Part shown: piece after piece, positions 34,501 to 45,489 of the stretch
How the letters are laid out: each line of letters opens with the position of its first letter
Numbering within the stretch: the first letter of the stretch is position 1
Assembly: GCF_037392515.1 (NCBI RefSeq)
Contig: NC_090288.1
Coordinates: 56,653,673 to 56,717,672 of the forward strand
Origin: Haliotis asinina
Taxonomy: Eukaryota > Mollusca > Gastropoda > Lepetellida > Haliotidae
Length of the DNA: 64,000 nt
Direction: 5' to 3'
Made by a program: the position numbers and the translations under genes
Notes under the pieces: model-generated
Told to the model about the DNA's origin: nothing
What the model saw: the letters and a program-made list of their open reading frames with translations, nothing else
The model's database searches: none

Positions 34501-35211
34501 CAAAGCTGAAACACGGATGATGGAAATTCATGTGGATAGTTGGGAGATCGGCATGAGGGATCAAATCCAACGACTTCTGTGAAGTGACTAAGAGTATGAA
34601 TTATACAAAATATACGTGACATACCAAATGGGATCTTTTTCACAACAAGAAAGGTCAATCAGAGTCATAAGTGGTAATTAAGTCATCTTCTCAAACTAGC
34701 TGTAGCTATTTCAGGATTAAATTGATTTGAACGAAAAACAAATTTACCTCTTAATCGATGTGATGCAGACATTAACACGTGATGATAATTGAATAACATG
34801 ATTTTGAACATGCTTCCGAAACAAGATTCGTATACCCACTCCCATATAATTGCATTGAATAATATCTACTGTGATGAAATCATCGTGCTTTCCTCTGCGA
34901 CTGACAAGGTAATAACTGCTTTTAGATTGACCAAACCGTATAATCACATTAAAGGGTTACCCGCCGCTTATTGTTAGCAAGAACTGATAGAAATATCTTA
35001 CACGCCGGTCATCAATTCATAATTCGTTAGGAGAACTGTCACCAATGAAGGTAGAAGATACTGACCATTTGTACTTTTTTAGTAGGAATACGTTTCTCAA
35101 TGTTTCGCAGAATGAATTTAGTAAACCCTACCTGTATAAACACTTAAAGACACGCTTTATGGAAACGTCTTTACTAGCACATAACTGTTGTCATGTCCAA
35201 TGTGAACACAA
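34501..35211. other. Unrecognised sequence
   Basis: Nothing recognisable. Confidence 0.4.
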
Positions 35212-35640
35212 GTGAGTTTAGACTTGCTTTCACGTCGGTAATATTTCCGCTATACAGTGACTAAAGCAAGTCATGCATTGAGTATAAAGTTTGATTGTGA
35301 AATCTGGCGACAAAGGACAGTGAAACAATTGATCATCGCATATATAGATGTTACATCCAACATATAACTTCACAGTAATAAAATCATTGAGGACAATACT
35401 TTGAAAAACACACTGTAGATCGCCAGCAACTGAAGGTAGATCACCATCATACTACAGACCATGGGGGCTTATGAGCAGGGTTTTACACAGGATTTTCACC
35501 ACCCTTCACTGGCGATAGTTAATTGTAGGCAAAATTAAAATATACAGTGAATGATATACTCCATTAGGGGAACAATACTTGTATAGTACTTCAACACTCT
35601 TCAAGTGTACTGCCGCAATCCATATAAGTTATTCATTATT
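35212..35640 (-). repeat. Family C LINE-like 3' end
   Basis: Follows the 23461 copy over ~430 bp: 'ccgctatacagtgactaaag', 'gacaaaggacagtgaaacaa', 'gatcgccagcaactgaaggt', 'agatcaccatcatactacag' and 'agtacttcaacactcttcaa'. The tail is reduced. Confidence 0.8.
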
Positions 35641-36734
35641 CTACCTTTACTACATACCAGTCCAAATCTGTAATATCTCAAGTTCTAAGTGAATGGCGAT
35701 ACAGACATGTTTGGCTCCGACACTGTCAGTGTATGTAAAGGCTGGTTGTTGTGTAAACGGACATACGGACTTACATTCTGACTATTCATCTGCAGGTCTG
35801 CCTCTGCTTATCATCGTCTGTTTGTCAATAACATCTTACCTACAATCTACATTCAAGATTAACGCTTCGTGCCGGACCACTGACACTGTAAACTACCTTC
35901 AGTCAATACATCTGATATTTTATATTTGTGACTCTTTACTTTAGAATTGTGTCTCAAATGCATTGTACTAGAAATCTGTATTGTGATTCACAGTAACTTG
36001 CTCATTGTTTGCTCAATATGTTATTGAATATTTTGGACTTATCTGTGTTATTTTTGGGGGGTTCAAAAAAAAGATCTCTCATACCTTTTGTCACGGCAAT
36101 TTATGAACCGTAAGAATAGGTACTTAGATGTTCAACTTCGCTTGCTATAGATCACGGATGTTAATTCTTATAACAACTTTGTAATCACTACATGGAATGA
36201 GAAGTGGTGTCACAGATTTGGTGAGTGCTGCTTTTGCAGAAGTGTCAGCAACATTGTTCCCCAGTATTGAGATCATTAAATAATGCAAGCGTTTAGATTA
36301 AGGTGCAAAATTGATGTTTTGTTGCCCAAAGGCAAGAAACAAGTCTGAATAAATTATAAATTATTTCTGTTTGCCTGCTTACTAATGCATTCTAGTACTG
36401 GGAGGATGCCTTTTGAGTTATCCACCAGCCTTGACGATCTAGTCCTGGAACAAGAGACAACCGACTACTAATACTGTCATCCTTGGATGCATCTGTCAAC
36501 AGATTCGTACACATTTGTTTCTTGACTAGTAATAATCCTGTAAATAAATAGCCTGATTTGTCTCAGCTAACTACTGATATCTGAAGTCCACCTGTGGCTT
36601 TACTGTCTGTAGGCGGAGACGAGATCATTCTAGAAGGGGCTGTATTTTCAATATGTCTTCAGCAGAAGAAATGTCAGTGGATTCAAATTCCGAGTGGCGG
36701 CATAAGAACAGATTTTTTTTTCTGTAGGCTTCTT
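35641..36734. other. Unrecognised sequence, possibly LINE-derived
   Basis: No frame is conserved. It lies directly 3' (on the minus strand) of the reverse-transcriptase remnant at 36735 and could be that LINE's eroded C-terminus and tail. I found no motif to prove it. Confidence 0.3.
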
Positions 36735-37260
36735 TAAAAAAGAGGATTTAAAATACAATCGTGTGTCGAACTGTATTTTCTAGAATATAATTTCGAAACA
36801 TACTGCAGAGATGATTTAATTCCACGTTGCTTCAGTGAAGCTAATCACCCGCAACATACATACTTTGAATCAGCGAAGTTCTAAAACACCAAGTCAAAGT
36901 CACATTGCATTTGTGATGATTTGATATAACGGTTTTGAATTGCTTCTACAAGCTCCAACATACATGATGGAACAGTCGTCAAGTAGCGGATCAGTGCTCC
37001 ATATAGTTTGAAGGTTTTTCTGATCCCTTCACATTTCGACTTTGAAACTTATAAATTATCAAGTGCCTTCTGGCATTTATTCGTTAAATATTCTATATGC
37101 AGTCGAAAGGTCAAACGGTGATCGAAAATAAATACCAAATAACTCGGCTTCTTTTACAGTTTTAATAGGAACACCGTCTAAATCTAATTCTGGGTCCTTG
37201 TTTTGTTCATATTGTCGACAGAAAATGGATACAAAATGGTTTTTGAAGGAATATCAAAGA
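36735..37260 (-). pseudogene. LINE reverse-transcriptase remnant (Jockey-like)
   Basis: Translating the minus strand across frames gives the C-terminal half of a non-LTR reverse transcriptase. In order: 'DPELDLDGVPIKTVKEAELF' with following 'GIYF' (~37200-37130, the motif that precedes the thumb), 'KCQKALDNL' and 'CEGIRKTFKLYGALIRYL' (~37080-36990), 'MLELVEAIQNRYIK', and 'SSLQYVSKLYSRKYSS' (~36835-36770). These match the LxLDGxxIxxVxxxxxLGxxF, C-x-x-A and LYxALIR signatures of Jockey/CR1-type LINEs. Frameshifts and stops are frequent, so the copy is old. The catalytic YXDD box is not preserved in the visible part. Confidence 0.72.
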
Positions 37261-37467
37261 CATCCACAAATATCATTGACAATCCATCAACCGAAATATT
37301 TAAAATTTCATAGAGGCTTTATAATGCAATGGCAAATGTGACGGACGAAAATACTACCTTCTGGAGAAACATGATTTTGACTATGATAATCGGGCACGCT
37401 GTATGGAAACTGTCTGACAATTAAGAACGTTGATGTAAAATTAATTGTTTTCTATGTTGTTTGTTTT

Positions 37468-37990
37468 AGACCGCTCTCAGTGATCAACAACATGAGCATC
37501 AATCAACGCAGTCGTGAGATGAGGTGAAAAGGGTTATAAGAATATATTTTGCGCTTAAGAATGTTTCGCTCATATAGCGATGAGCATGCGGGTGTATGCG
37601 TGCCGCCTTGCACTAGCCTTAAACTGGGTTTATAGTGCTAGCTCACTGAGATAGCATGCCGTAGTTATGCATGAATAACCCACTCAGACACATTTATACT
37701 GACTCCGAACCGACTAGTACGTTTCTACCCATTAAAGCCGAGTGTCAGGCAGGGGCTACCAAGTGCCATATATATTTTAACGTCTTGCTATGATGCGGCG
37801 GGGATCGAACCCGCGACCTGCCATGCTCTTACCATCACACCGAGGAGGCGGTTTCAACGCAGTTGGGATAAGATGACATGTGTCAATGAAGTTAGCAACT
37901 CTGACCATCTGACCCTCACCTCAGCTCACGTCAAGCATGGGTCACTGTAGACCAAATCGAACCCGGATCTTCACGGGTCAAAGACAGACC
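37468..37990 (-). repeat. Family B retroposon interrupted by a SINE
   Basis: Family B sequence 'tgatcaacaacatgagcatc' (37481-37500) continues after the inserted SINE as 'gatgacatgtgtcaatgaag', 'catgggtcactgtagaccaa' and 'cccggatcttcacgggtca' (to ~37981). The interruption is 37513-37853. Confidence 0.8.
37513..37853 (-). mobile_element. tRNA-headed SINE nested in family B repeat
   Basis: A ~341-bp SINE of a third family. On the minus strand the head (from 37853) carries a clear B box (reverse complement of 'gggatcgaacccgcgacctg', 37801-37820) and an A-box-like 'ggtgtgatggtaagagcat'. A ~250-bp body with 'aaccgactagtacgtttcta' follows. It is flanked by a perfect 10-bp target duplication, 'tcaacgcagt', at 37503-37512 and 37854-37863, so the insertion boundaries are certain. 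Confidence 0.85.
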
Positions 37991-38023
37991 ACAACACTTC
38001 TTGTGATACATACATCTTTGGAT

Positions 38024-38200
38024 AAATTTGATCAGGTTTAACCAAACCCAAAACGCACGCCCACAGTTCGATAAAAGACGACAGACGCCACTTTGAAGCT
38101 ACTGTTTCAAAACCTAGGTGAGACCGAGTTTGTACCATTAAAATTGTGAAAAACTAATAAGTTACTAGTTTTTTTCTATATTAACATGAGTTGCGGATAC
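38024..38200 (+). repeat. Direct repeat, copy 1 (177 bp)
   Basis: Starts 'aaatttgatcaggtttaacc' and includes 'cactttgaagctactgtttc' and 'aataagttactagttt'. A homologous copy with small indels is at 38864-39033. Confidence 0.85.
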
Positions 38201-38316
38201 ATTCTTTATTCCTCCAGAGGAGAGTTGTTACAAGGGAAGTAAGTTATAACAGCTTTACATTGCAATCCTCATTGAGGTCAGTCTATTAGGGAATGTTCCA
38301 TGACTACTGAAAGTGT

Positions 38317-38860
38317 TCAGGAAACCTGCGAGGTTGCATTTCTCTGTAATTCGTTTGATGTCTGGGACAAAGCCATGAGGGCTTTTTGCATACTTGCCAG
38401 TCTTGTTGATAAGATGCGCCCGGGGAGGAAGTCTGTTTTGCCTTTATGTAGGTTTCCAAGGAACAGCAGCTTTCGTTTGTCTATTTCAGACTCCAGTGAT
38501 GTCCAGCCGAGCAGTCCGATGCAGATATCTCTTCTCGTAGAACGAGGTAGGCGTTGTGCTGTCTGGAGGGCTGCTCTCTGTAAGCGTTCCAGCACGAACA
38601 CTGGTTGCTCCACAGTTCACACCCAAAAAGGGATCTTGGGACGTAAACAGATTTAATGATTTTAGAGCTGACTAAAGGGTTTAATCCTATGACATGTAAC
38701 CCTTCTGACATTGCTGTTGATCTCATCTTCGAACAGGCGTCGATGGTTCTATTCTAGGAGTTGTATTCTGCTGAAAGGGTTATACCAACGTGGTAAGGTA
38801 ACTGGGATTTTTTGACCACATAACGTAATTAGAGGGGTTGACTGGTCCAAAGGTTAGAAC
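38317..38860 (-). pseudogene. LINE reverse-transcriptase C-terminal remnant
   Basis: Minus-strand frames read 'STAMSEGLHVIGLNPLVSSK' and 'IIKSVYVPRSLFGCELWSN' (~38720-38640), then in another frame 'ALQTAQRLPRSTRRDICIGL' and 'LGWTSLESEIDKRKLLFLGN' (~38580-38470). This is the thumb and post-polymerase region of a non-LTR retrotransposon protein (the GLN.L...KI..SVY.P..L.GCELW and R..QGLPRSTR signatures). At least one frameshift (~38613) and upstream stops break it. The palm domain is absent. It lies between two ~175-bp direct repeats. Confidence 0.78.
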
Positions 38861-38863
38861 TTT

Positions 38864-39033
38864 AAATTTGAGCAGGTTTAACCAAACCCAAAAAGTGCGC
38901 CAACAGTGCGATAATAGAGCGTACAGACACCACTTTGAAGTTACTGTTTGAAAACTAGGTGAGAGTTTGCACCTTTAATTTTGTGAAAAAATAATAAGTT
39001 ACTAGTTTTCTATTTTAACCTGATTTGCGGATA
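38864..39033 (+). repeat. Direct repeat, copy 2 (170 bp)
   Basis: Homologue of 38024-38200, offset by 840 bp, in the same orientation. Confidence 0.85.
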
Positions 39034-39084
39034 TATATTTTCATTGAGTGTTACCTGGAAAAAACATTGATGTTCGAACCACAC

Positions 39085-39697
39085 GTGACCTCTGTTGATG
39101 CCCTGTTGGAATTTGGTTTGCGATCACCCAGCAAGGTGAACAATTCTCACATTACAGCACTGACAACATTGTAGGCAAGACAGTATTTGAGATGGCCTAT
39201 ACGTCAGAGGGATAGTGTTTTGTTCACTGATGAGTCCTGGTTTGTGTTAAACAGAGCTGATGGTCTTTCACAATTGGATAGTGCTACTCTGACAAACACA
39301 TTGTGATAGATCGGTTTGGAGCGTTATGATCTGGGGTGAAATAAGGACTACACACGTGGCAGATTTGATCACCATCACCGTCAATCTGACTGGGCAACGA
39401 TATCGGGATGGTGAGCTTCAACCAACGCTCATAAGGAAACATGGACCAGCGGTGACATTACAGCAGGACAAGGCTAAACCATATACTGTCCGGATCGTTC
39501 ACCATTTTCTGCCTCAAACTATGTCGCAGTCTTACTGGCCAGCTAGATCCCCAGACATGTCTCCTGTGGAACACGAGTGGGATGAAGTGGACCGAATCAC
39601 TCTGCAACGCTTCACAAACTGCAGCAACGTCTTCGTCTGGGACCAAACACAACAGAGTAACCATCCACGACTGGATCATTCCATGCGACGGAGGTGA
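39085..39697 (+). pseudogene. Tc1-like transposase, decayed copy
   Basis: Starts inside the second half of the DNA-binding domain ('VDALLEFGLRSPSK', ~39093). The first catalytic block follows: 'RDSVLFTDESWFVLNRADG' (~39210-39265). After stops near 39303 comes a frame open to 39697 with 'MIWGEIRTTHVADLITI', an altered second catalytic block 'LQQDKAKPY' and a third block 'SPDMSPVEHEWDEVD'. All three acidic residues can still be read, but DNARPH has become DKAKPY, and stops and missing N-terminal parts make it dead. No inverted ends were found. Confidence 0.8.
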
Positions 39698-39727
39698 AAG
39701 AAAGGGGTAATTCCAGTTGGGTTCTAT

Positions 39728-39905
39728 GCAGGTAGCAAAAGTACTGTAAGTCCCCATGGACCCAGTATGGCGATTGTCATCAGTTGCTGGCGATCTATAG
39801 CCCGTTTCTATACTGTATTGTCCAGATAGCAATGCAAATTCAGAAATAAGTACTAGTTCCAAATTCAGCTGATCTCGGTCCAGGGTATAAAGGTAAGTAT
39901 AAATA
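39728..39905 (+). repeat. Family C retroposon, opposite strand
   Basis: Reverse complement of the family C blocks: 'gtaagtccccatggacccag', 'tatggcgattgtcatcagtt' and 'gctggcgatctatagcccgt'. The tail is absent. Confidence 0.7.
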
Positions 39906-40097
39906 GTTTGTGGAAACGAAATGGCGTGTAGCACAAATTATGCCAAAGATACCACAACTGACATCTGTAGAAAAATATTCTTGTGGCATCAAGATAAACT
40001 CCACCTGTGAGGGTATGTAAGTCCAATTTCTTTCAAGGCATTCTCAAACTACGTATTTTTAGTCGCAGAACATGTTTTTTTTATTCTTGGATCCATT

Positions 40098-40200
40098 TGA
40101 GTACAATCGACACCGCTGAAAGAATGGTGCCAATCCCGCTAGTGTACATGTAGGTAGAAAAAAAAAAGTACTGCAAGTTCTTATGGTCCCTGGTCTTGGT
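40098..40200 (+). repeat. Family C retroposon scrap
   Basis: 'gtactgcaagttcttatggt' and 'ccctggtcttggtttcgata' match the same part of family C as 39745-39785. Very diverged. Confidence 0.45.
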
Positions 40201-40859
40201 TTCGATAGAAAGAAACAGATTAGAGATAAATGATAGTTTTATGCTGTTTCTGAGATATGCTAGTCGTTTAACTGTTCTTAGTTGACAGGTTTTTACGATC
40301 TGAATGTATTCACCTGTATTTGGAACTATACTTTTAGACTCACTAGTGTAAACAGCCATTTGCTTCAAGAAACTGTTCGAAAGTTTTGCAAAATATCCCC
40401 TAATGTTTAATGGTACTGTTCACCTGTATTTGTTTTATTGTAAAACAAATTCATAAGTTCAACAAATGATAATAATTAGTGAACTTTGGCGAATTCTTAA
40501 CGAAACTTTTCACCCAAAGGCAGCTGTTCACGTGCACGATGTTTGCACATGCTTTTGAGCAATTTGATGCATGATGCTTATGCAATGCAACGAACAATTT
40601 CAATTTCAGGAAAATGTTTAACACAAACCAATCCTTCCATGTGCAGGAATACTGGCCCACGACAAGACGTTGAACAAAAACGTAACGCTACATTCACGTA
40701 TGTACTGAATAGCTAAAATGCACTCTACATGAAATGGACGTGAATTATGAAATTGTGTATTACCCTGATCTGAAGCCTGTGACTGGGCTTCAAAACGCCA
40801 CATCAAGGGTACTCCATCGGTTTAAGCCACTATAGATGACAAAAGAATACCAAGACTGA
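40201..40859. other. Unrecognised sequence
   Basis: Nothing recognisable. Confidence 0.4.
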
Positions 40860-41508
40860 CTTGATGTTCAATGATAACGCCATCGGCCGTTTACAAGAAC
40901 GGACATCGCAGCATGGTAAATCGGATTATCTCAAATCTATGGACCCAGTACAATGGTCCTGGGAATGTTAATGGCAGACCCAGGTCAGGTTGACCTACAG
41001 TTACCATCGCTGCCCACGATCGCTACATCCCGTTGAGACATCTTTGTATATGCACCGCGGCTGCATCATCCACAGCAACTCACATCACTGGATAAGGCCG
41101 AATCTCCGACCAGACAGTGCGCAATCGACTACGAGAAGTCCAACGTTTTGCCAGGAGACCAGTTCGCCGCAACGGTTTGACACTGCGTCAATGGGAGATC
41201 TTATCAGCATAAAAATGCTCGACCTCACGCTGTATGTGTTCACCAGGACGTCTTTCAGCAAAACAATGTTCAAGTGTACTGGCAACCATGGTCTCCTCGA
41301 TCACCCGATTAGTTCCCCATTGAACATCTCGAGAATACTTGTGATCGACGCTTAAGCCAGAGTAATCCGCCACCTCACACACTACAAGAACTGCACGCAG
41401 CACTTCGGCAACAGGATCCAAACATTCCTCAAGACAGCATTCCTCATCTCTTTTCAGTGGGTCACCGCTGCCATTATCGATGCTCATGGTGGTCACATCA
41501 GATACTGG
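40860..41508 (+). pseudogene. Tc1-like transposase with internal deletion
   Basis: The N-terminal DNA-binding part is readable across frames: 'NGRPRSG' (the GRPR hook, ~40970), 'TIAAHDRYIPLRHLC' (~41015), 'GRISDQTVRNRLREVQRFA' and 'RRPVRRNGLTLRQWEIL' (~41095-41205). The sequence then jumps directly to 'NARPHAVCVHQDVFQQN' (~41214), and goes on with 'WQPWSPRSPD', a stop, 'FPIEHLENTCDRRL', and a C-terminal 'IDAHGGHIRYW' (~41478-41508). Roughly 120 residues, including the first catalytic Asp, are deleted. The second Asp codon lies at the junction. The copy is dead. Confidence 0.78.
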
Positions 41509-42153
41509 CATTTTACCCTGACCATTGGGCTTTAACAACCCTCTGTGTTTTTCCAAACTCTTTCAGGATATTTAGGTTTGGAAAGTCTGTAAAGTGATTA
41601 CGCATTACGCCGGGTGCGGGTGAAGACGTGCAGGTTTTGCTGTGCTCCGCTGAGATGATGAATCTCTTCTCCCTACAGCATTTCAACGTATCAAGGTGAT
41701 ATGCTTTCATACATTGATATCATGAACCATACGGGAATATGTGCATATGTACCTTGAAAGCTAAACATACCACAAAGCCATATTTTCTTGATATCCTCAT
41801 CCTGAAAATGACACTTTCAAAAATTCTTGGCAACGTATACACCTGTTATAGTGTCTACTTCAGGACAGCCATGTCCGAGTATTTCTAAAGAGCAAAAACT
41901 ACGTAGCCATATGGTATTTAGTTATTCAATCTGCATTCTTAATCTTTATCACTACCACAGAGTACATTGTTTCGTCAGCTACTCTGTTCCTCTTTGTCAC
42001 TTCCATTAATTACCGTATATGACATTCATGGCCTTTAATTGTCATCCCCTTGGCTGTGTCTGTCATCACATCAACTGCACAAGGAAGTGCTATTGTTTCT
42101 CTATCTGTCCATTGTTGAATCTTTCCCTGTCCATTGTTGTTCAAAAAGCTGTA
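41509..42153. other. Unrecognised sequence
   Basis: Nothing recognisable. Confidence 0.4.
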
Positions 42154-42179
42154 TGTGTGTGTGTGTGTGTGTGTGTGTG
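42154..42179. repeat. (GT)n microsatellite
   Basis: 26 bp of GT dinucleotide. Confidence 0.95.
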
Positions 42180-42429
42180 CGCTCAGAGATACTGAATGTG
42201 AGTGAGTAGTCGGGTATTTCGACTGTGTGAGCGGCAGGATTATGCCGCTCACGGGAAAGGACCTGGGGTTGAGCTGGCAGTCCACTCACCTCAGTCATGT
42301 ATACTTGTTTGCCATGTCTTGTGTTAGAACAGCTAAACTATGCCTTCGTCTTCATCAATGTATTCATTCATCATTTCGCCTACATGGGCAATTCTCTGGT
42401 AAATCTGTCAACGCATCATATACCACCCG

Positions 42430-43075
42430 TTGACACACACACAAGACACCCAAGACTGCAATGGCAGACGCTCTGGACACCGAAGGCAATGAAAGTAAAA
42501 CAATGGGTAATCAAATTACCTGGAGTTGACGAAGAAAACAATGACGACGTATAACGGAGAGCCGTGTAGTGGTATAGGTGAGTCAACCTATTTAGAAATC
42601 AAAAGAAAGACTGGGTAAGTCGCCTTTATCGATAGTATCCAAGACGCAAGAACAGACAGGGAGCAACACCTTCAGTGATCTACTAGTGCGCACAGGATGT
42701 GTATTATCTCTTTCGCACTATTGAAGGCTCTATTACTGACTATGTACTCCCAAACAAAATCCTCAGTACAGCTAACGTTCGACATCTATCGACCTCAACT
42801 CCCGCCACCGTCTACGCCATCAACACAATCGACTGCACGTCAACAAGCATGCTACCCTGTCCGAGACCACTACATCTACTACCCCTACTCCGCGACTCAC
42901 AGATGCTGAGCCATACTGTCCAACGACAAACTGTAAATGATGGACAAGAACTATTAGAGAAAAGACTTGAGAAACTGAAAGAAGATATAAGACGCTTTCA
43001 ACTATTCAAGAAAAAGTAAAAAAACTAACCGAATCAGAAGAAAGAACTTCTCAGTTGATACGAAACTAAAGACAA
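42430..43075 (+). pseudogene. Possible retroelement ORF1-like fragment, unrecognised
   Basis: Several overlapping + frames are open. One (42699-43019, 106 codons) ends in a charged, heptad-like 'LLEKRLEKLKEDIRRFQLF' that would form a coiled coil. An adjacent frame extends it with 'TIQEKVKKLTESEERTSQL' to ~43068. Thr/Pro-rich sequence precedes the coiled coil. That layout (low-complexity N-terminus, then coiled coil) is common in LINE ORF1 proteins, but no RNA-binding domain or zinc knuckle follows, so the assignment is only a suggestion. Confidence 0.3.
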
Positions 43076-43585
43076 CTCAAACTAAACTAACAGTACTTTC
43101 TAAGGATATTATAACAGTTGCAAAATGTGCATATTCTTACCTAAAATTATTCAGATATTTCTCACCAAAGTCAATGTTATATTTCATACATTTTGTTAAA
43201 GTATTCACGTTGTAGCAGGCTTGTTATCGGTAACGTGCGTAACTGACAGCTGTCTATGCTACTGGCACCGCCCCATGCCGCTAAAAGCCTGATGGAGTAT
43301 ACACTCCAGTGTTTGTACTGACCGCTCCGACCACAGCTTAATGGTCAAATATTCACGCCTGTACACGCTGTCAAATTAGACAGATGTAGATGTGGAGACT
43401 TAACCACGTACATTACTGGTTATTACTCAACCTTTCCGACAACACACGGCCAAAGCAATTAGAATCTCGAAAGCTATCTGCCAAAATTGAGTAATATCTC
43501 GGTGCCATAACTTTTCAAAAGATATGGAAAAGCGTCGTCTCCATTTTAGGGAAACTGGTTATACCGTACAAGCAGAGGGTTCAGC

Positions 43586-43593
43586 TATATAAG
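43586..43593 (+). promoter_or_regulatory. TATA box ahead of duplicated leader
   Basis: 'tatataag' lies 31 bp before 43617, the point where the 36-bp leader duplicated at 45378 begins. That is the normal TATA-to-start distance in animals. Confidence 0.5.
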
Positions 43594-43616
43594 CACCAGG
43601 GTCTGAAACATACATC

Positions 43617-43652
43617 AGTCTGACCCTGGAACCCTTCTGTTTGTGACAAGGT
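43617..43652 (+). repeat. 36-bp direct repeat, copy 1 (exon-1-like)
   Basis: Runs 'agtctgaccctggaaccctt' to 'gtgacaaggt'. It is followed by 'aagccatag', so that ACAAG|gtaagcc forms a strong splice-donor match at 43650/43651. It matches 45378-45413 at 35 of 36 positions. Confidence 0.9.
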
Positions 43653-45370
43653 AAGCCATAGTTATTTTATGCTTTGCTGTTTTCATATTTTTGCATAAAA
43701 TGCGCCTTACTTGGACAATGAACTAGTGCTGTACTTTATCAAAGTCATGTTCTAATCTTGTACCTTGGCCGCGTGGTTATGATTAATGTAATTTGGTATC
43801 ATTACTACGGTAGTTCTGTATGCCGTCACTTTGTAGTTCTGTATGCCGACACTTTGTAAGATCTGTATGCCGACACTTTGAAAGACTAACATAGTTATAA
43901 CTTAAACACACAATTTGGCTGTATGACAGATATGGTTTACAAGTTAGGCTTCTATTATTTTTTTAAACTATCGCAATGTGTGTCCTGGAAGTTTTTCGTT
44001 AACAATGTATATGCGTTCTGTAATTTAGAATATGTGCAGGTTGCACGCTGTGAAAATGTGTTTAAGTCGCCACTCTGGCACTGATTGTAATATTCATATG
44101 TGTACAATTTGTCTTTTCAAATATAATGGAAAATGTTGAATAACATGAAGCGCTAGTTCTACCCATACTTTCCGGCGTCAATTCACTGTTCAGTTTCATG
44201 TACAATTCCTGCCTGACAGACAGAGTTATTAGTTCACTTCAGTTGAGATGTTTTACCATCGCATATTGCCGAAACCAAAAACCAAGTCAGCGCAAGTATA
44301 TGTTTTATATTGTGACTAGTTGCTTTCGTAGATATTGTAATTTTAGGTAACTAAGTTAACGTTGTGACTGCATATATGTTCAGAAGAAATACTTGAACGC
44401 TAAGTTATTCTGACTAAATGCGTACAGCATTAGCAAAGCCTAAGTGAATATATATTTTCCATTTGATATACGCTATTGTCCTTCACTATCGTGAGTTATT
44501 AACTCGGAAAATCTCCGGTAAATAGCAATCATTTGGAAGCTACGAAATTTAGTCTATGTGTATTGTAGATCAGTTCGTAAAGAACCAGGGTTCTTCAGAT
44601 TTCCAAACTTACAGATATATTCTTCATTACTTTCTATATTTATCCTGTTAACAGTTGAGTCGTTATAATATTTTAGTGAGTTGTTTACATTGTCAGTTTA
44701 AAGCACTTCAGTGGATTTAATGAATAAAGGCTAATGCTGTAAAATCTGTGCAGCAACGCAACGGTCACGGTTCATTAGCATGCCGCCACACTGGTCTGCA
44801 CAGCTAGTACGCGGATAGATTGTTTACTTGTGACGTAACGTAACGTAGTCAGTCTCAGTGCGCTCTAATTATCAGTCACATAGGCCTTCATTTATATAGC
44901 TGTGTGTCAGTCAATATTCTGAACTAGTCCAGAGATATTTATTTGTCAAATATATCACGGCTCATCTATAACTGTTATGTTAAATTTACCGTACAGCGGA
45001 TTATAACAGTACACATTCAACACTGTACGGGCGTACCGTATTTAAGGCAAAGGACGCCTCTATATTGAAAAATGGTCTCTGTTCAAGAATGGCACAATGT
45101 TTATGAGTAAAATGTACATGATAAATGATTACAGATTATGTTATGTCAGATATTGTTAGTACAGACATACAGTTGTTAATTATAACTTTAAATTTGTTTG
45201 TATTACGCCGTCGTAACGGTAATGAACATTGTATTGAGTTTAACTTAAATTGATAATGATTTATTATATAAAGTAAGGTTTAGATGTTATTCTACTCTTC
45301 TCAAGTGCATCGATGACATTTTATGTCATTGTGGTTGAATGATTTTGTATGACATTGAATCCATGTATTG
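43653..45370. other. AT-rich stretch between leader copies
   Basis: No coding sequence. It could be an intron if 43617-43650 is an exon. At 43808-43885 it contains three tandem ~26-bp repeats with the core 'ctgtatgccgacactttg'. Confidence 0.5.
43808..43885 (+). repeat. Triplicated ~26-bp tandem repeat
   Basis: Three units share 'tctgtatgccg(a/t)cactttg', with spacers 'tagt' and 'taaga'. Confidence 0.85.
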
Positions 45371-45376
45371 AATAAA
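45371..45376 (+). promoter_or_regulatory. AATAAA immediately before leader copy 2
   Basis: AATAAA sits two bases upstream of 45378. It may be a polyadenylation signal of whatever lies upstream, or chance in AT-rich DNA. Confidence 0.3.
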
Positions 45377-45377
45377 G

Positions 45378-45413
45378 AGTCTGACCCTGGAACCCTTCTG
45401 TTTGTGTCAAGGT
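45378..45413 (+). repeat. 36-bp direct repeat, copy 2
   Basis: Matches 43617-43652 except for one base (gtgTcaag). Similarity stops right after CAAGGT, the point of the predicted splice donor in copy 1. Confidence 0.9.
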
Positions 45414-45489
45414 GTGGAGATCCCCCCGGCTAATTCCCCAATTCTAGGTACGAAGTAGCTTGGTGACAAACCAAGACCCGACTTCAATA

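Noticed and set aside
37790..37855. tRNA gene candidate on the minus strand
   Set aside because: A and B boxes are present, but the cloverleaf is incomplete and it is continuous with a SINE body bordered by a target duplication.
43617..45413. Long terminal repeats of an LTR retrotransposon
   Set aside because: Only 36 bp are duplicated, and the two copies have different flanks (TATA at one, AATAAA at the other). No primer-binding site, gag-pol or matching longer repeat was found.
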